Of a stretch of 64,000 nucleotides of DNA, positions 1 through 10,450 are shown in pieces. Position numbers and translations under genes: made by a program. The notes beneath the pieces were generated by a model. It ran no database searches. It saw only the letters and a list, made by a program, of their open reading frames with translations, and was not told where the DNA came from. Origin of the DNA: Liolophura sinensis (Eukaryota; Mollusca; Polyplacophora; Chitonida; Chitonidae). The DNA lies in the NCBI RefSeq assembly GCF_032854445.1, contig NC_088298.1, forward strand, positions 4,462,160-4,526,159. Reading direction: 5' to 3'. The first letter of the stretch is position 1; each line of letters begins with the position of its first letter.

Positions 1-1038
1 TGTAGCAAAGTAACAAATCTGTCATGTTCTCATTTGTAGCAAAGTGGAACAATGTAACAAAGACTAAGAGAGTGATGTATCTGGTCATAAACAGAGTAAC
101 AAAGTAACATTGGGAATGCTGTATCTCATCACACTGCAATTGTTTCTTCCTGGAGAAATGCCTTGTTATTCCTGGCTAAGTATGGAGTGATGTCATGTTC
201 TCATTTGTAGCAAAGTAGAACAGTGTAACAAAGACTTAAGAGAGTGATGTATCTGGTCATACAGTGTTATGTTTATGTTCACATTTGTAGCAAAACGTAA
301 CAGTGTACATGTAAATGTGAGAATGCTGTGTCTTGTTCATAATTCATAATTCCTGAAGCATGGAACAATTTCATGTTCTGATTTTGGAACAAAGTAACAG
401 TTGAGCATGTGGCCTCTGGCCTCCAGCCACGTGCAATTCATTATTCCTGAAAAAACATCTGGTTTTGCTCAAAATATTGGATATTCTCACGTTTGGTATA
501 AACAATGTGTAACAAAGTATTGAATAATGCTCTCATTGGTAACAAACCTTAACAAAGTGAGGATGAGATATATGGTGATATACAGTTCAAGTCCCGTAAT
601 GCAGTAATGTAACAGGGGTAAAATGTACGAACATATGAAAGTGTAACAATGTTACAACAGAGGTTAAGATATTACAGTGTGTGAAACATTGTTGTGGAAG
701 GTATCCTTTGCATTTTAGGTAACTATTTAAACAGTTTTAGGACTATGCTTACACAAAAAAATTCTACCTTCAAATCACAAAGAAAAACATGTCACAATGT
801 GCTTAACACTATCAAATGTGTAAAAATTAAATGGGAGCAATCATTGTGTCAGGCTGTGGAAGCGAACTCTCTATAACTGACTCTAAGAAAATCAAATGGC
901 TTCGGCCCAAAAACTTGAACAGGGAAACAGTTGAGCTATGGAACAGGACATTAAAAACTGGAGCTGCTTTACCATTGGTCTAAAATAATATAAATTAGTT
1001 ATTTGCCATTAGTTATTGACTTTTTTTTTCATATACAG
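1..1038 (+). other. Intron of UBA5 (left part, gene continues off window)
   Basis: This is the sequence before the first UBA5 exon in the window. It ends in a polypyrimidine tract and the acceptor CAG at 1036-1038. The first 420 bases are a degenerate tandem repeat. The exon that should precede it, ending in the first Cys of the CFAC zinc motif, is not recognisable here and must lie further left. Confidence 0.6.
20..420 (+). repeat. Degenerate tandem repeat in UBA5 intron
   Basis: The phrase CATGTTCTCATTTGTAGCAA recurs at about 23 and 194, followed each time by GAACA.TGTAACAAAGACT and GAGAGTGATGTATCTGGTCATA, a spacing near 171 bases. Weaker copies follow near 273 and 372. Rich in TAACAAAG. 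Old and diverged. Confidence 0.6.
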
Positions 1039-1166
1039 TGTGCCCCTCCTTTGGTTGTGGCAACAAAAACTGATGAGAAGACATTAAAGCGAGAAGGCGT
1101 GTGCGCGGCGAGTCTCCCTACAACAATGGCCGTTGTGGCAGGATTTCTTGTGCAGAATACCCTAAA
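1039..1166 (+). CDS. UBA5: UBA5 exon with catalytic cysteine
   Basis: Acceptor CAG at 1036-1038, donor GTAGGT from 1167. It opens with TGT, the second Cys of the CFAC zinc pair (human Cys229). It contains [18 protein letters not shown], whose Cys takes the UFM1 thioester, then [12 protein letters not shown]. It ends two bases into a Lys codon, which the next exon completes as AA|A. Confidence 0.92.
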
Positions 1167-4100
1167 GTAGGTCAAGGTTGCTCTGCATGTGGGTTTTGTT
1201 TTGTTCAGAAATTTGAGTGGAAGCTAAGTTCAAACAAAGCATTTTTTGCCGAACATATCAAACACAATTTTCTGTGAGATGCCAAACATGGTTCATCAAA
1301 TGGTTACAGCTCAGCAGAATGGTTTTTCTGCAGCATGTCTTTACCAGCAACTTAATTTTTACAACAGAATGCTGCCATTTTTCACATTTTTTTGGTCACA
1401 GCACATTTATCAAAATTTAAAAAAAACAAAGCTTATCAGTGCTGTTGTTTGTGTGACTTTCAGATATCTGCTTCAGTTTGGAGACGTATCGTTCTATTTA
1501 GGTTACAATGCGCTACAAGATTTCTTCCCCAAAATGGCCATGAAACCAAACCTCAGTGTGATGACCGATACTGTCAAAAAACAGCAGACCGAATTTCAGG
1601 TGAAAATGTTAATCTTTGTTGTCAGGTTATGTTGACGTTTGTGATGATGTAGATGATGATGTTGACTATGATGATTAAGTGTTTGTGATGGTGTTGATGA
1701 CAAGGTTGTTGATGATGGTGCTTCTGATGATGTTGATGACAAGGTTGTTGATGATGATGTTGATGACAAGGTTGTTGATGATACTGCCTCTGATGATATT
1801 GATGACAAGGCTGCTGATGGACACTGCTTCTGATGATGTTGATGACAAGGCTGCTGATGACGCTGCTTCTGATGATGTTGATGACAAGGCTGTTGGTGAT
1901 GATGTTGATGACAAGGCTGTTGGTGATGATGTTGATGACAAGGCTGTTGATGATGCTTCTTGTAATGATGTTGATGACAAGGCTGTTGATGATACTGCCT
2001 CTGATGATGTTGATGACAAGGCTGATGCTGATGATGATGTTGATGACAGGCTGTTGATGATGTTGCTGATGTTGATGACTTTTTTGTTGACGTGCTGATG
2101 ATGATGAGGGTGTTAATTATGTTAATGATGACAAGGGTTGTTGATGATGCTGCTTCTGATGATGTTGATGGCATGGTTGTTGATGATGTTGATGACAAGG
2201 TGTTGATGATGCTGATGTTGATGACAAGGTTGTTGATGATATTGCTTCTGATGTTGATAACAAGGATGTTGATGTTGAAGACAAGGATGTTGAACTGCTG
2301 CTGATGTTGATGACTTTTTTGTTGATGGTTTGATGATGATGTTAATGATGATGATGAGGGTGTTAATTATGTAAATGATGACAAGGGTGTCAGTGGTGAT
2401 GATAATGGTGTTCATACTAATGATGGTGTTGATGATGATAATCATCATCATGCATTAACGGTGTATTACTGCAAGTTGAGATTGGCACCATATTTTTGTT
2501 ACCATCCAGGTCAAAGTTCTCTAAGAATTTATGTCCGGTGCCAAGTATGCAAAAAACTTATTCAAGGGCCATCTAAATCCTAATTGTCAAAGTTAATCTA
2601 AAGTGCATGAAAATAAATCTAAATTTTATAAAAATTATATTATTTGAAGCAGTTATTACATGGGAGCCAACAATCAATCATAATTAACGAAAAATTGTTT
2701 GTGTTTGGTGCTAACCATGTTGGATTATCAGTGTATAATGCCTTGCTAATACTGTATATGTTTATTGGAGGTGGATGGGGTGTCACATTTAGTGTCATTG
2801 TCGGTGTAAAATTTTGATACAGGTGTCATGTCTGGTGTCTACTGTGACACATCACAGAAGTAGGACTTTAATTACAACAACACTGGGATTTAAATTTAGT
2901 GGAAAAACCCAGATACAATGAATAATATGTCAAGCAATCTACAGGGTTGTATTTTATGAGTTTTTTAGGGGAGAAAACAACAATAAATAAGAGAAAAAGG
3001 AATATTTTTTTTTACAGAAACGAGAAGCTGCTAAACCCAAAGAAGAGAAGAAAGAAGAAATTGTTGAAGAAATAGTCCACGATGAAAATCCATGGGGTAA
3101 TTTGTTCTATGTTACTTATTAATTGAAGAATTTCTGGTGGTATAGGCTTGTCAACAACCAGTATACAGTTTTTACCTTTAATCTGTTTAGATTTTGACCA
3201 AAAAATACAATAAGCGTCATTTATTTGTTTGATTGGTGTTTTATGCCGTACTCAAGAATATTTCACTTATACGACGGCAGCCAGCATTATGATGAGTGGA
3301 AACCGAAACCCACGGACCATCTGCAGGTTGCTGCAGACCTTCCCACTTACAGCTGGAGAAGCCAGCATGAGCTGGACTTGAACCTCACAGCGACCACATT
3401 GGTGAGAGACTCCTGGGTCATTGTGCTGAGCTTGCGAGCTAACGAACTGAGCCACGCATAACCCCTCCACACACCTGCCCCCCCCCCCCCCAACCTCAAA
3501 TTTAGCGTCATAAAATATTATTTTTGGGGCTGAAACTTCTCGCAAGGATATCATCTTACCCACTTTCTGAACTCAGTAGAGCTGTGAGAAACTGGTAAAT
3601 TGAGTAACTTACAGATTAGTCATTTAAGGTTGTCAGTGGCAAGCCATCAGTATACTTTCTGCTAGTTTCCTTTCTACTACAGCCTATGTCTTTCTACTGT
3701 AATTTATTGCATATTGTCATCAGCGAGTCGTGTTCAGCTCCATGTATAACATACTGACATGTGTCAGAATTACAGAATAGCAATCCACTTTTCTCGTCCC
3801 TAATTTTTTATGTTTTTTTGTGCTGCAGAAATTCAACTGGTCTCTGAAACAACAGAGGAAGAATTGAAAGCTGCGGAAGGTGACAAGCCGGAGTTGACGG
3901 AAGGTGTTCGGGTAGCATATACCAAACCTGCAGACAGTGAAAAGGTAAGTTCGTTCGAGAGTTCATATCCAAGAACACTCAGTTCTGATTGCCTTTTCTT
4001 TTCAAGACAGGGACCTTTAATTGTCATCTTATTTTTTAATTATAGGAATGTAGATTTTCAGACATCCACGTTAGTATACTATAAAAGATAACACTATAAA

Positions 4101-6539
4101 ACTCTTCGACTTGACAATGTATATTATTTACTGACGTTGTGGCGACAGCCTATCGCCTTGAGCAGAGTAAGGTGTTGAACAAAAAGAATTCTACCTGCCG
4201 ACAAAGGTGGGCGTACTGTCGTTATGGACAGAGAGAAATGTCATCAGAAAATGTTGACTCTGTAGTGTGATCAGAGTACATATGAACTGCTCAAGACTGA
4301 TCCCACAAAACGTTCTAAAAGAACTATTATTGAAAAATTGAATGAGTTATTAAAACCTGATTGTATTGACTTTAGGTTAAAGCAAAGGTTATATCCATCC
4401 TCTGAGAATCCTCCATCCATCAAAGGTCTTCCAAAAATTTGAATAGTTGAATATACCTGATAGACCCATTGTGTCATCTATAGGATCGGTTACCTATCAG
4501 CTTGTTAAACATCTTGCTTGTGTAACCCAACCGCTGGTTGGAAATATTCAACATCATGTCAAAAAGCTCTCAAGATTTTGTTTGTAAGATATATAATATC
4601 AAATTAGATGAAGGTGACACATTAGTATCATTTGATGTCGTTAACCTTTTTACTAGTATTCCTGTTGCTAATGCCGTAGATGCTGTTTCTGGTGCACTAC
4701 ATAATGATGTCACTTTGTCTACACGCACGAAACTCTCACCTACACAAATTTGTCAGTTGCTTGAATTATGTCTAAACATGAAGTATTTTTCCAATAATGG
4801 TAAACTACACAAGCAAACGCATGGATGTGCCATGGGATCGCCTGTGTCGCCAATTGTAGCCAACATATTCATGGAATCTTTTGAGCAAAAAGCGCTATCT
4901 ACATTCACTGGAACACCACCGTCACATTGGTTTTGATACGTCGACGACACTTGGTTAAAAGTCAAAGCTTTTTTCAATCATTTAAACAGCATTGATAGCA
5001 ATATACAGTTTACTATGGAGATAATGACAAATTATCAAATTTCCTTTTTGGACACCTTGGTTTCGGTTAATGAGGAGCGGACACTTGAGGTTACTGGTTA
5101 CCGAAAGCCTACGCATACAGACCTTTATTTTGACTTTCTGTCACACCACCCGCTTAATCAAAAACTAGGTGTAGTTAAAACACTCTTTAAAAGGGATAAA
5201 ACAGTAATAAGCAGTGACACTGCTTTACAGGTTGAGAACACCCACATACAAAAAGCACTGAAAGCCCGTGGATATCAAAGCTGGGCTATTCACAATGCCC
5301 TGAAAACCACCGACATACAAACAACAAGTACTACTAGTACTATAACCAAAGACAAGATAAGTGGTGTGGTGTATGAAATAAAATGTGGTGAAAATTCATG
5401 CAGGGATTCATATATTGGTGAAACACAGCGGCCACTAAGTAACCGTGTTAAACAACATCAAAAACCGGCATCTAGTGGCTATGATTCTGCTGTGTTCCAG
5501 CATATATGTAATTCAGGCCACAGTTTTAATGGGGATAACGTCAATATTTTATCTAACAAACCCCATTGGTTTGAGAGAGAAGTTAAGGAAGCCATTTTCG
5601 TAACGGTTAAAAATCTCACCCTAAACCGCAATGGAGGACTCAGGTTTGACTTATCACACACCTGGGACACAGTATTGAAAAAATGTTAATTAGCTCATGT
5701 AAATGTACCTCAATATGGTAAAATTTGTTCACCCGTGTAAAACTGTATTATATTCAAATTCTGTCACTATATACCAGGTCCAGTTGTCTCATTTTTTAAA
5801 TTTGTATAGATCCATTGTATACTTCAGCTGGGAACGTGAACTGTGTTCTCCATGAAACTTGTACATTCTGGTTTGTTCACCTTGTTTTTGTATAAGTAGG
5901 AATTCTTTTTGTTTAACACGTTACTTTGTTGAAGGCGATAGGTTGTCGCAGCAACGTCAGTAAATAATATACTTTGTCCAGTAGAACAATTTTATAGTGT
6001 TATCTTTTATTATTTTTTGTTTCACTAAATTTGATCAAAGCTTCAACAATTTTTATTGAAATTTTGTAAATAAAAATGTTCTTGAAATTGTTTATGCCTC
6101 AAAGAAGGTAAGGTGTTAAAATTTTTATTATTATTATTGTATTAAATGAAAAACAAATGTTGTATTTATTGACCTGACTCGTGTTTGAGCTTGTTTTGAA
6201 CCCGGGACCTTCTTGACCAAAACCAGTGGTCTAGACTGGGACAATCCAAAATGCAGACCCACCAAAAATCCCTCAAATATACAAAATAAAACACCACACC
6301 TATCTAATAAATAAATATAAAATAAATACATTGTATACAAACTTTTTTGAAAGATATAATTCTTAGAATCACATCATAGCTGTAGCAATATTTTATTTTT
6401 TTATTGAATATTATGGTATTGTGTCCAGAATGCTTGTTATGATTGAAACAATTTCTTTTGATTTCAGGATGACTCTGGAACAGTGGATACCTCAGATCAA
6501 AGTTTGGAGGAATTAATGTCTCAGATGAAAGGATTATAA
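1039..6539 (+). CDS. UBA5: UBA5, UFM1-activating E1 enzyme (3' part, five exons)
   Basis: UBA5 adenylates UFM1, holds it as a thioester and passes it to UFC1 in cytosolic ufmylation. Exons seen: 1039-1166, 1464-1599, 3018-3096, 3829-3944 and 6468-6539, all with GT-AG borders and matching phases. They encode 176 residues, about the length of the human protein from Cys229 to its end. Landmarks: [20 protein letters not shown], then [10 protein letters not shown] with the catalytic Cys (human Cys250), then [13 protein letters not shown], a charged linker, the UFM1-interacting segment NPWEIQLVSE, and the C-terminal UFC1-binding helix [12 protein letters not shown]. The ATP-binding half lies left of the window. 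Two compensating indels in exon 1464-1599 corrupt about ten residues. A SINE sits in one intron and a Penelope-like element in another. Identity is by recalled family sequence, so it is strong but not searched. Confidence 0.93.
1464..1599 (+). CDS. UBA5: UBA5 exon with two compensating frame errors
   Basis: Acceptor CAG at 1461-1463, donor GTGAAA from 1600. It encodes [20 protein letters not shown] and [10 protein letters not shown], then in the printed frame [10 protein letters not shown], then QQTEFQ. Shifting the frame between about 1551 and 1581 gives [10 protein letters not shown] instead, the expected second zinc-binding Cys pair (CDDRNC in human). One C is missing after AAACC and one A is extra in the A6 run at 1576-1581. 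Confidence 0.88.
1636..2450 (+). repeat. GAT-rich minisatellite in UBA5 intron
   Basis: About 800 bases built from GATGATGTTGATGACAAGG and shorter GATGAT/GTTGAT steps. Steps are mostly multiples of three, so long open frames appear on both strands (Asp/Val-rich forward, Ser/Thr and His/Gln-rich reverse). It lies between two good UBA5 exons, so these frames are by-products. Confidence 0.88.
3018..3096 (+). CDS. UBA5: UBA5 linker exon
   Basis: Acceptor TTTACAG at 3011-3017, donor GTAATT from 3097. It encodes [20 protein letters not shown] then HDENPW, the charged flexible linker before the UFM1-interacting segment. It ends in phase 1 with the first base of the codon after Trp. Confidence 0.9.
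3213..3511 (-). mobile_element. SINE family A copy in UBA5 intron
   Basis: The + strand reads tail to head: TTATTTGTTTGATTGGTGTT, GCCGTACTCAAGAATATTTC, a central GGAAACCGAAACCC region, then the reversed tRNA-like head with GAGCTGGACTTGAACC and CTAACGAACTGAGCCACG. AGCGTCAT at 3213-3220 and 3504-3511 could be the target duplication, which would leave about 40 extra bases with a poly-C run beyond the head. Confidence 0.85.
3829..3944 (+). CDS. UBA5: UBA5 exon with UFM1-interacting segment
   Basis: Acceptor TGCTGCAG up to 3828, donor GTAAGT from 3945. It continues the interacting motif as [19 protein letters not shown] and then [20 protein letters not shown]. Human has WGIELVSE at this place; here the split codon reads GAA, so Gly becomes Glu. 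The rest fits the family closely. Confidence 0.92.
4081..4196 (+). repeat. Left inverted arm of Penelope-like element
   Basis: Begins ATAAAAGATAACACTATAAA and contains TATTATTTACTGACGTTG and CCTATCGCCTT, ending near AACAAAAAGAATTC. All of these recur in reverse complement at 5896-6010 in the same order and spacing. Confidence 0.85.
4258..5689 (+). pseudogene. Penelope-like RT + GIY-YIG polyprotein, broken
   Basis: The N-terminal part (4258-4537) is readable only across frame breaks ([19 protein letters not shown], then [18 protein letters not shown]). From 4538 one frame carries RT motif A ([13 protein letters not shown]), motif B ([20 protein letters not shown]) and, after a TGA at 4934-4936, motif C (YVDDTW). 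The same frame runs on to [25 protein letters not shown] and the GIY-YIG domain ([13 protein letters not shown], then [16 protein letters not shown]), stopping at 5689. The stop just before YVDD is a single in-frame TGA, fitting CGA to TGA at a CpG. It cannot make the full protein as printed. Confidence 0.88.
5896..6010 (-). repeat. Right inverted arm of Penelope-like element
   Basis: Reverse complement of the arm at 4081-4196 with roughly 85 percent agreement by eye. The core AACGTCAGTAAATAATATAC is preserved. Confidence 0.85.
6468..6539 (+). CDS. UBA5: UBA5 terminal exon
   Basis: Acceptor GATTTCAG up to 6467, stop TAA at 6537-6539. It encodes [11 protein letters not shown] then [12 protein letters not shown], the short C-terminal helix that binds UFC1 (human SLEDLMAKMKNM). 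The reading frame continues in phase 0 from the previous exon. Confidence 0.92.
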   Translation, partial: DDSGTVDTSDQSLEELMSQMKGL

Positions 6540-6543
6540 TCAA

Positions 6544-6549
6544 AATAAA
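6544..6549 (+). promoter_or_regulatory. Candidate UBA5 polyadenylation signal AATAAA
   Basis: An AATAAA lies four bases after the UBA5 stop. If used, the 3' untranslated region would be only some 20-35 bases long. Other signals downstream cannot be excluded. Confidence 0.5.
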
Positions 6550-7530
6550 TACATTAACTTTAAACTCATTGATATTTATTTCAAATGAAAAAAGTTCCAT
6601 GGCATACCGCAAACATTGCATAAGTTTTTATAACAGAAAGATTGTTGTTTTTTTTTCTTAATTTTATTTATGTGGTTACCCCTAAATCCTAAAAATATAT
6701 AGCCACAGGCTTATTGCATGTATTGGCCTGTTACAGAAATGTTGTTTGAGTGGTATTTAGAAGTTGGGATGAAAGTACACCGAACAAGGCATTCTTATGG
6801 ATATACAAACCAAGAAGTATAAAGCAAGAAGTTATATATCCATAAGAATGCCTTTTTCAGTGTAGAGAAATGTTATCTGAGGTATTTTATATTTTCTGTG
6901 CCAGTCATAATTCATGTTTCCTCAGACCTTCAAAATCTTATGAATTATATTTTCAAATTTCATCTGAAGTTATATTTCAGTGATTGAATTTGTGAAGGAT
7001 TTAGGGTATTATCTGAATTTAAAAAACACTGTTACATAACATTCTTATTTTTTTATCACATTTTAACTCTCAAACTCAAAATTGTGAGTCTCAAACGTCA
7101 TTGATATTCAAATATTAAGAGGAATGAAGAGCCTGTTTCTAAGCTCAAGGTCCATAAGAAATGGCACCTTTATTACAGTAAATGTTTAATAATAGTGGAT
7201 ATGCAAATCAGAAAGAGGGTAATATTAAGGCAACCTGAAGTGACAAGTGTTTAAGTAAAGAAAAACGCTCTTCATCATTCTGTCTTTTCATTTATGGTCA
7301 CAATGACAAATTCCAAACAGTTTTTAAAGACTCTTTCTGTTCCATGTATTTGCTGATTATTTGTTAAAAAAAATGTATTATACACTTTTTGCTGAATGTA
7401 TGTATTGTAAAGGCGATGTAACCGTTGCATGAACTGAGGAAATGTGAAATTTGTCCAGCATTAACCAGCTTGGACAAGATATGTTCAAGATTCACCTGCT
7501 TCATTTCTGTTTTTCACGTGGAAAGATCTG
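6550..7530. other. AT-rich intergenic DNA downstream of UBA5
   Basis: No convincing exon on either strand. The one notable item is the long hairpin at 6774-6864. Confidence 0.6.
6774..6864. repeat. Long hairpin, arms about 31 bp
   Basis: The core AAGGCATTCTTATGGATATA (6786-6805) is perfectly repeated in reverse complement at 6835-6854, with a 29-base loop. The arms continue outward with 13 of 15 matches (TACACCGAACAAGGC against the complement of GCCTTTTTCAGTGTA). It could be a foldback or miniature element, or an inverted duplication. Confidence 0.8.
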
Positions 7531-7539
7531 CCATCAACC

Positions 7540-7745
7540 TGCAGATAGTCATAAGTTCAAGTCCAGCTCATACTGGCTTCCTGTTGGGTTGTAGGTGGGA
7601 AGGTGTGGCAACAACCTGTGGATGGTCGAAGGTTTCCTCAAGGCTTTGCCGGGTTTCCTCCCCACCATAATGCTGGTTGTCGTCCTGTAAATTACACATT
7701 CTTGAGTATGAGGTAAAACACCCATCAAGTAAATATATCAATTAA
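7540..7745 (+). mobile_element. SINE family A copy, diverged
   Basis: Contains the B-box-like AAGTTCAAGTCCAGCTCATA, then the family core (AGGTGGGAAGGTGTGGCAAC, CCCCACCATAATGCTGGTTG) and the 3' end TTCTTGAGTATGAGGTAAAA. The tRNA-like head before the B box is not recognisable. Confidence 0.75.
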
Positions 7746-7889
7746 AATCATCAATTCTTCTGGCCTTAGTAGCAATAGGTAGTTAGAGCTCGTAGCTCAC
7801 ATGGCCGTAAGTGGTCTGACATGAAGCTTTCCTTCATTATGAGGTACAAATTGATATCATACAGATTGTTAAAATCAGTATGTGTGGGC

Positions 7890-8140
7890 AAGTTGTTCTG
7901 TTATACTCCGTGGTGGTCTCCAATCATGACGAGGACCATCGCTCTGGCGTATATGAATAAAGCCACTGACCAATAAGGTCATGAGTTCAAATCCAGCTGT
8001 GGCTGTTTTGGCTGTGGCTTCAAAGTCTGGAGGTTTGTTTACTCCGAGAACTCCAGTTTTGTACCTTATGATTGACATCATGTGAGTGAAAAATCCTTGT
8101 CCAATCAATCAATCAACCAATCAATCAATCAATCATGTCG
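7890..8140 (+). mobile_element. SINE of a third type with AATC tail
   Basis: A tRNA-like head ends in the B box GAGTTCAAATCCAGC (7983-7997). A body of about 120 bases follows, then AGTGAAAAATCCTTG and a tail of (AATC)n near 8101-8135. The AGTGAAAAATCCTTG stretch resembles the 3' region of family A. Only this copy was seen, so the start is uncertain. Confidence 0.6.
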
Positions 8141-9120
8141 ACGACGGCCGTAATATAAATGAAATGCTGTTGAATACAGAATCAAACACTCGTCATTCAA
8201 TCAATCAAACTGAAAAGAATTTCCTTCTCAGATTCCATGTGGATTAGTTGTGATTTTGTTAGCTTTTAACGACCTCAAATAAAATGATAATGTGGGGATT
8301 TTGTAAATGTCTTGAAAGACACGAGGTGAATTTTGTGAACGGAAGACCACGGGATGTATATGTGTTCCATTATGCCCAGTGAGCGTTCGTCTTTTCAAAT
8401 TACAATGGATAACTTTAGTCGGTATTAAGTGGCAAGGGTGGGCCGGGGAAGAGTTGTTAAATGTGATTGCTTTTACATCACTAGGAATTTGTAGATACCC
8501 CTGCTGTCATTTTTGGGGAAAGCAAAATGAACTGACGCTGAAATGGTTATGGATGTACCACTGGGTCCTCATTGTTATCGGTGGGAAATGCTCCAATCAT
8601 ACGGTTTGTACTTCCGGGCACTTTTCCTTTCTGGCTAATTTATATTTGCTTTAATGATCACGCATAAATGTTGTCAATAAATGTGTATATAATGCTGTAC
8701 TTCATCTTATATCGAAGTGTTCATTCGGTCCGAAATCTTCACGTGGTCGAATCCAGCTACCGATGGTTTGTCTACGACCTTCAGCAAGTCACTGAGAAAC
8801 TTGCCCACGTGTCGACGCGCTGAAACAAACATGACTTGTAAACTATTGGCATACCCTGATAATGTGGATTGCGTCACAATCCACCCCCACCCCACGTCCC
8901 GCCATTCCCCAGTTCACATTACCCACGTTATTTGTTCGGTAGCTACGTACAAATGCTCCTTAGGCTGTATGGCTCACTGATTGCATCAAATTACATATAC
9001 AGGACTGAAATATTTAATAATAATGCTAATAGTTGTGAAGAATGAAGGATACAAATAACAAAATCTAAAAAAAATATCTAAAAACGGAAAGGCATGTCAA
9101 AAATGTGCATATTCAGTTGT
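8141..9120. other. Intergenic, nothing recognised
   Basis: Short unrelated open frames only. No repeats or splice patterns that I can support. Confidence 0.5.
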
Positions 9121-9121
9121 T

Positions 9122-9390
9122 GCCTAGCCTTCGTGACTGAGGGGGTTAGCACACGACTAAGGCGCAACGACCCAGGAGCCTTTCAGCAATGCGGTCGCTG
9201 TTGGTTCAGGTCAAGCTCATATCGGCTTCATTTCCGGCCATAAGTGGGAAGGTCTTCCAGCAACCTGCGGATGGTCGTGCGTTTTCTCCGGGCTCTGCCC
9301 AGTTTCCTCCCGCCATAATGCTTTCCGTCGCTGTATAAGTGAAATAATCTTGGGTGCGGCGTAAAAACAACAATCAAACAAATAAATCAG
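9122..9390 (+). mobile_element. SINE family A copy, near full length
   Basis: Starts at the tRNA-like head (CCTTCGTGACTGAGGGGGTT), then GACCCAGGAGCC, GCGGTCGCTGTTGGTTCAGG, the core CCAGCAACCTGCGGATGGTC, and the 3' end GTATAAGTGAAATAATCTTG with tail CAATCAAACAAATAAAT. Confidence 0.85.
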
Positions 9391-9814
9391 ACGACGCCAT
9401 GGTGAAGGAAACAAAACAGAAAATATTAAATACTGATAACATTTATTAGGAAAGGCGGGACAAAAGCTATAGACTACACTTCTGCATCGTATGATATGAA
9501 AAGTTATAGCACAGAAATACGTGAGAAAGATACACACTGGAAGTCCTAAATTTAAAACTTAAACTATTTATGAATTATACCTGCACATAGATGTTATACC
9601 ATATCCAATGAAAAATATTGGGTAATCTCGTGTTCTTGAATCATATGGTATAAATAAATTATCTCCAATATTGACATGATCGCATAATCCATGAGTCAAT
9701 CAGTAAAACATTTATGCCCAAAAATATGTGGGTTTAAAATATATGGTATAGTTGCAAATATCCATTTACGGTCATATATATTGATTTCCAGTTGTGTTAT
9801 ACCGGTACTTCATC
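9391..9814. other. AT-rich spacer, nothing recognised
   Basis: No exon-like or repeat pattern is visible before the minisatellite. Confidence 0.5.
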
Positions 9815-10450
9815 TTTCTCAAATTCCCCTTATGTAATACTTGTTCTTTCTCAAATGTAGTAACGTTTTCACAGTTCCGTAATACCTCTATCCTTTTCAA
9901 ATGTAGTAAATAACAGTTTGGATAATAAAGTTTCTTTCTCAAATATAGTAATTCACTGTTGGGTACAAATTTCTTTCCCAGGTGTAGTAACGGTTCACGG
10001 TTGGGTAATAGTTTTTCTTTCTCAAATGAAGCAATTCACAGTTGAATAATACTTTTTCTTTCTCAAATGAAGTAATTCACAGTGGACAGTTGAATAATAC
10101 TTTTTCTTTCTCAAATGAAGTAATTCACAGTTGAATAATACTTTTTCTCTCTCAAATGAAGTAATTCACAGTTGAGAGTTGAATGATACTTTTTCTTTCT
10201 CAAATGAAGTACTTCACATTTGAATAATACTTTTTCTTTCTCAAGTGCAGTAATTCACTTTTGGGTAATACTTCTTCGTTCTCAAATGTAGTAACTGGCT
10301 GTAGTGTGATACTTTTCTTTCTCAAATGTAGTAACTGTAGGGTGATACTTTTCTTTCTCAAATGTAGTAACTGACTGTAGTGTGATACTTTTCTTTCTCA
10401 AATGTAGTAACTCACTGTAGTGTGATACTTTTCTTTCTCAAATGAAGTAC
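9815..10450 (+). repeat. Minisatellite, about 41-bp unit
   Basis: About fifteen copies of a unit containing TTTCTTTCTCAAATGAAGTA followed by ATTCACAGTTGAATAATAC. Later units shift to ATGTAGTAACTCACTGTAGT. Unit length varies by a few bases. Noncoding. Confidence 0.9.

Larger units (their letters stand above)
4081..6010 (+). mobile_element. Penelope-like retroelement with inverted terminal repeats
   Basis: A 1.93-kb insertion in the UBA5 intron, same strand as the gene. Imperfect inverted arms of about 115 bases (4081-4196 and 5896-6010) flank a decayed reverse transcriptase joined to a GIY-YIG endonuclease, the domain pair that defines Penelope-like elements. Inverted terminal repeats are a known variant in this class. 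The coding part is shorter than that of a complete element, so the 5' portion is missing. No clear target duplication was seen. Confidence 0.85.

Noticed and set aside
1596-2198. 200-codon reverse frame rich in Ser, Thr, His and Gln
   Set aside because: By-product of the GAT-step minisatellite inside a UBA5 intron.
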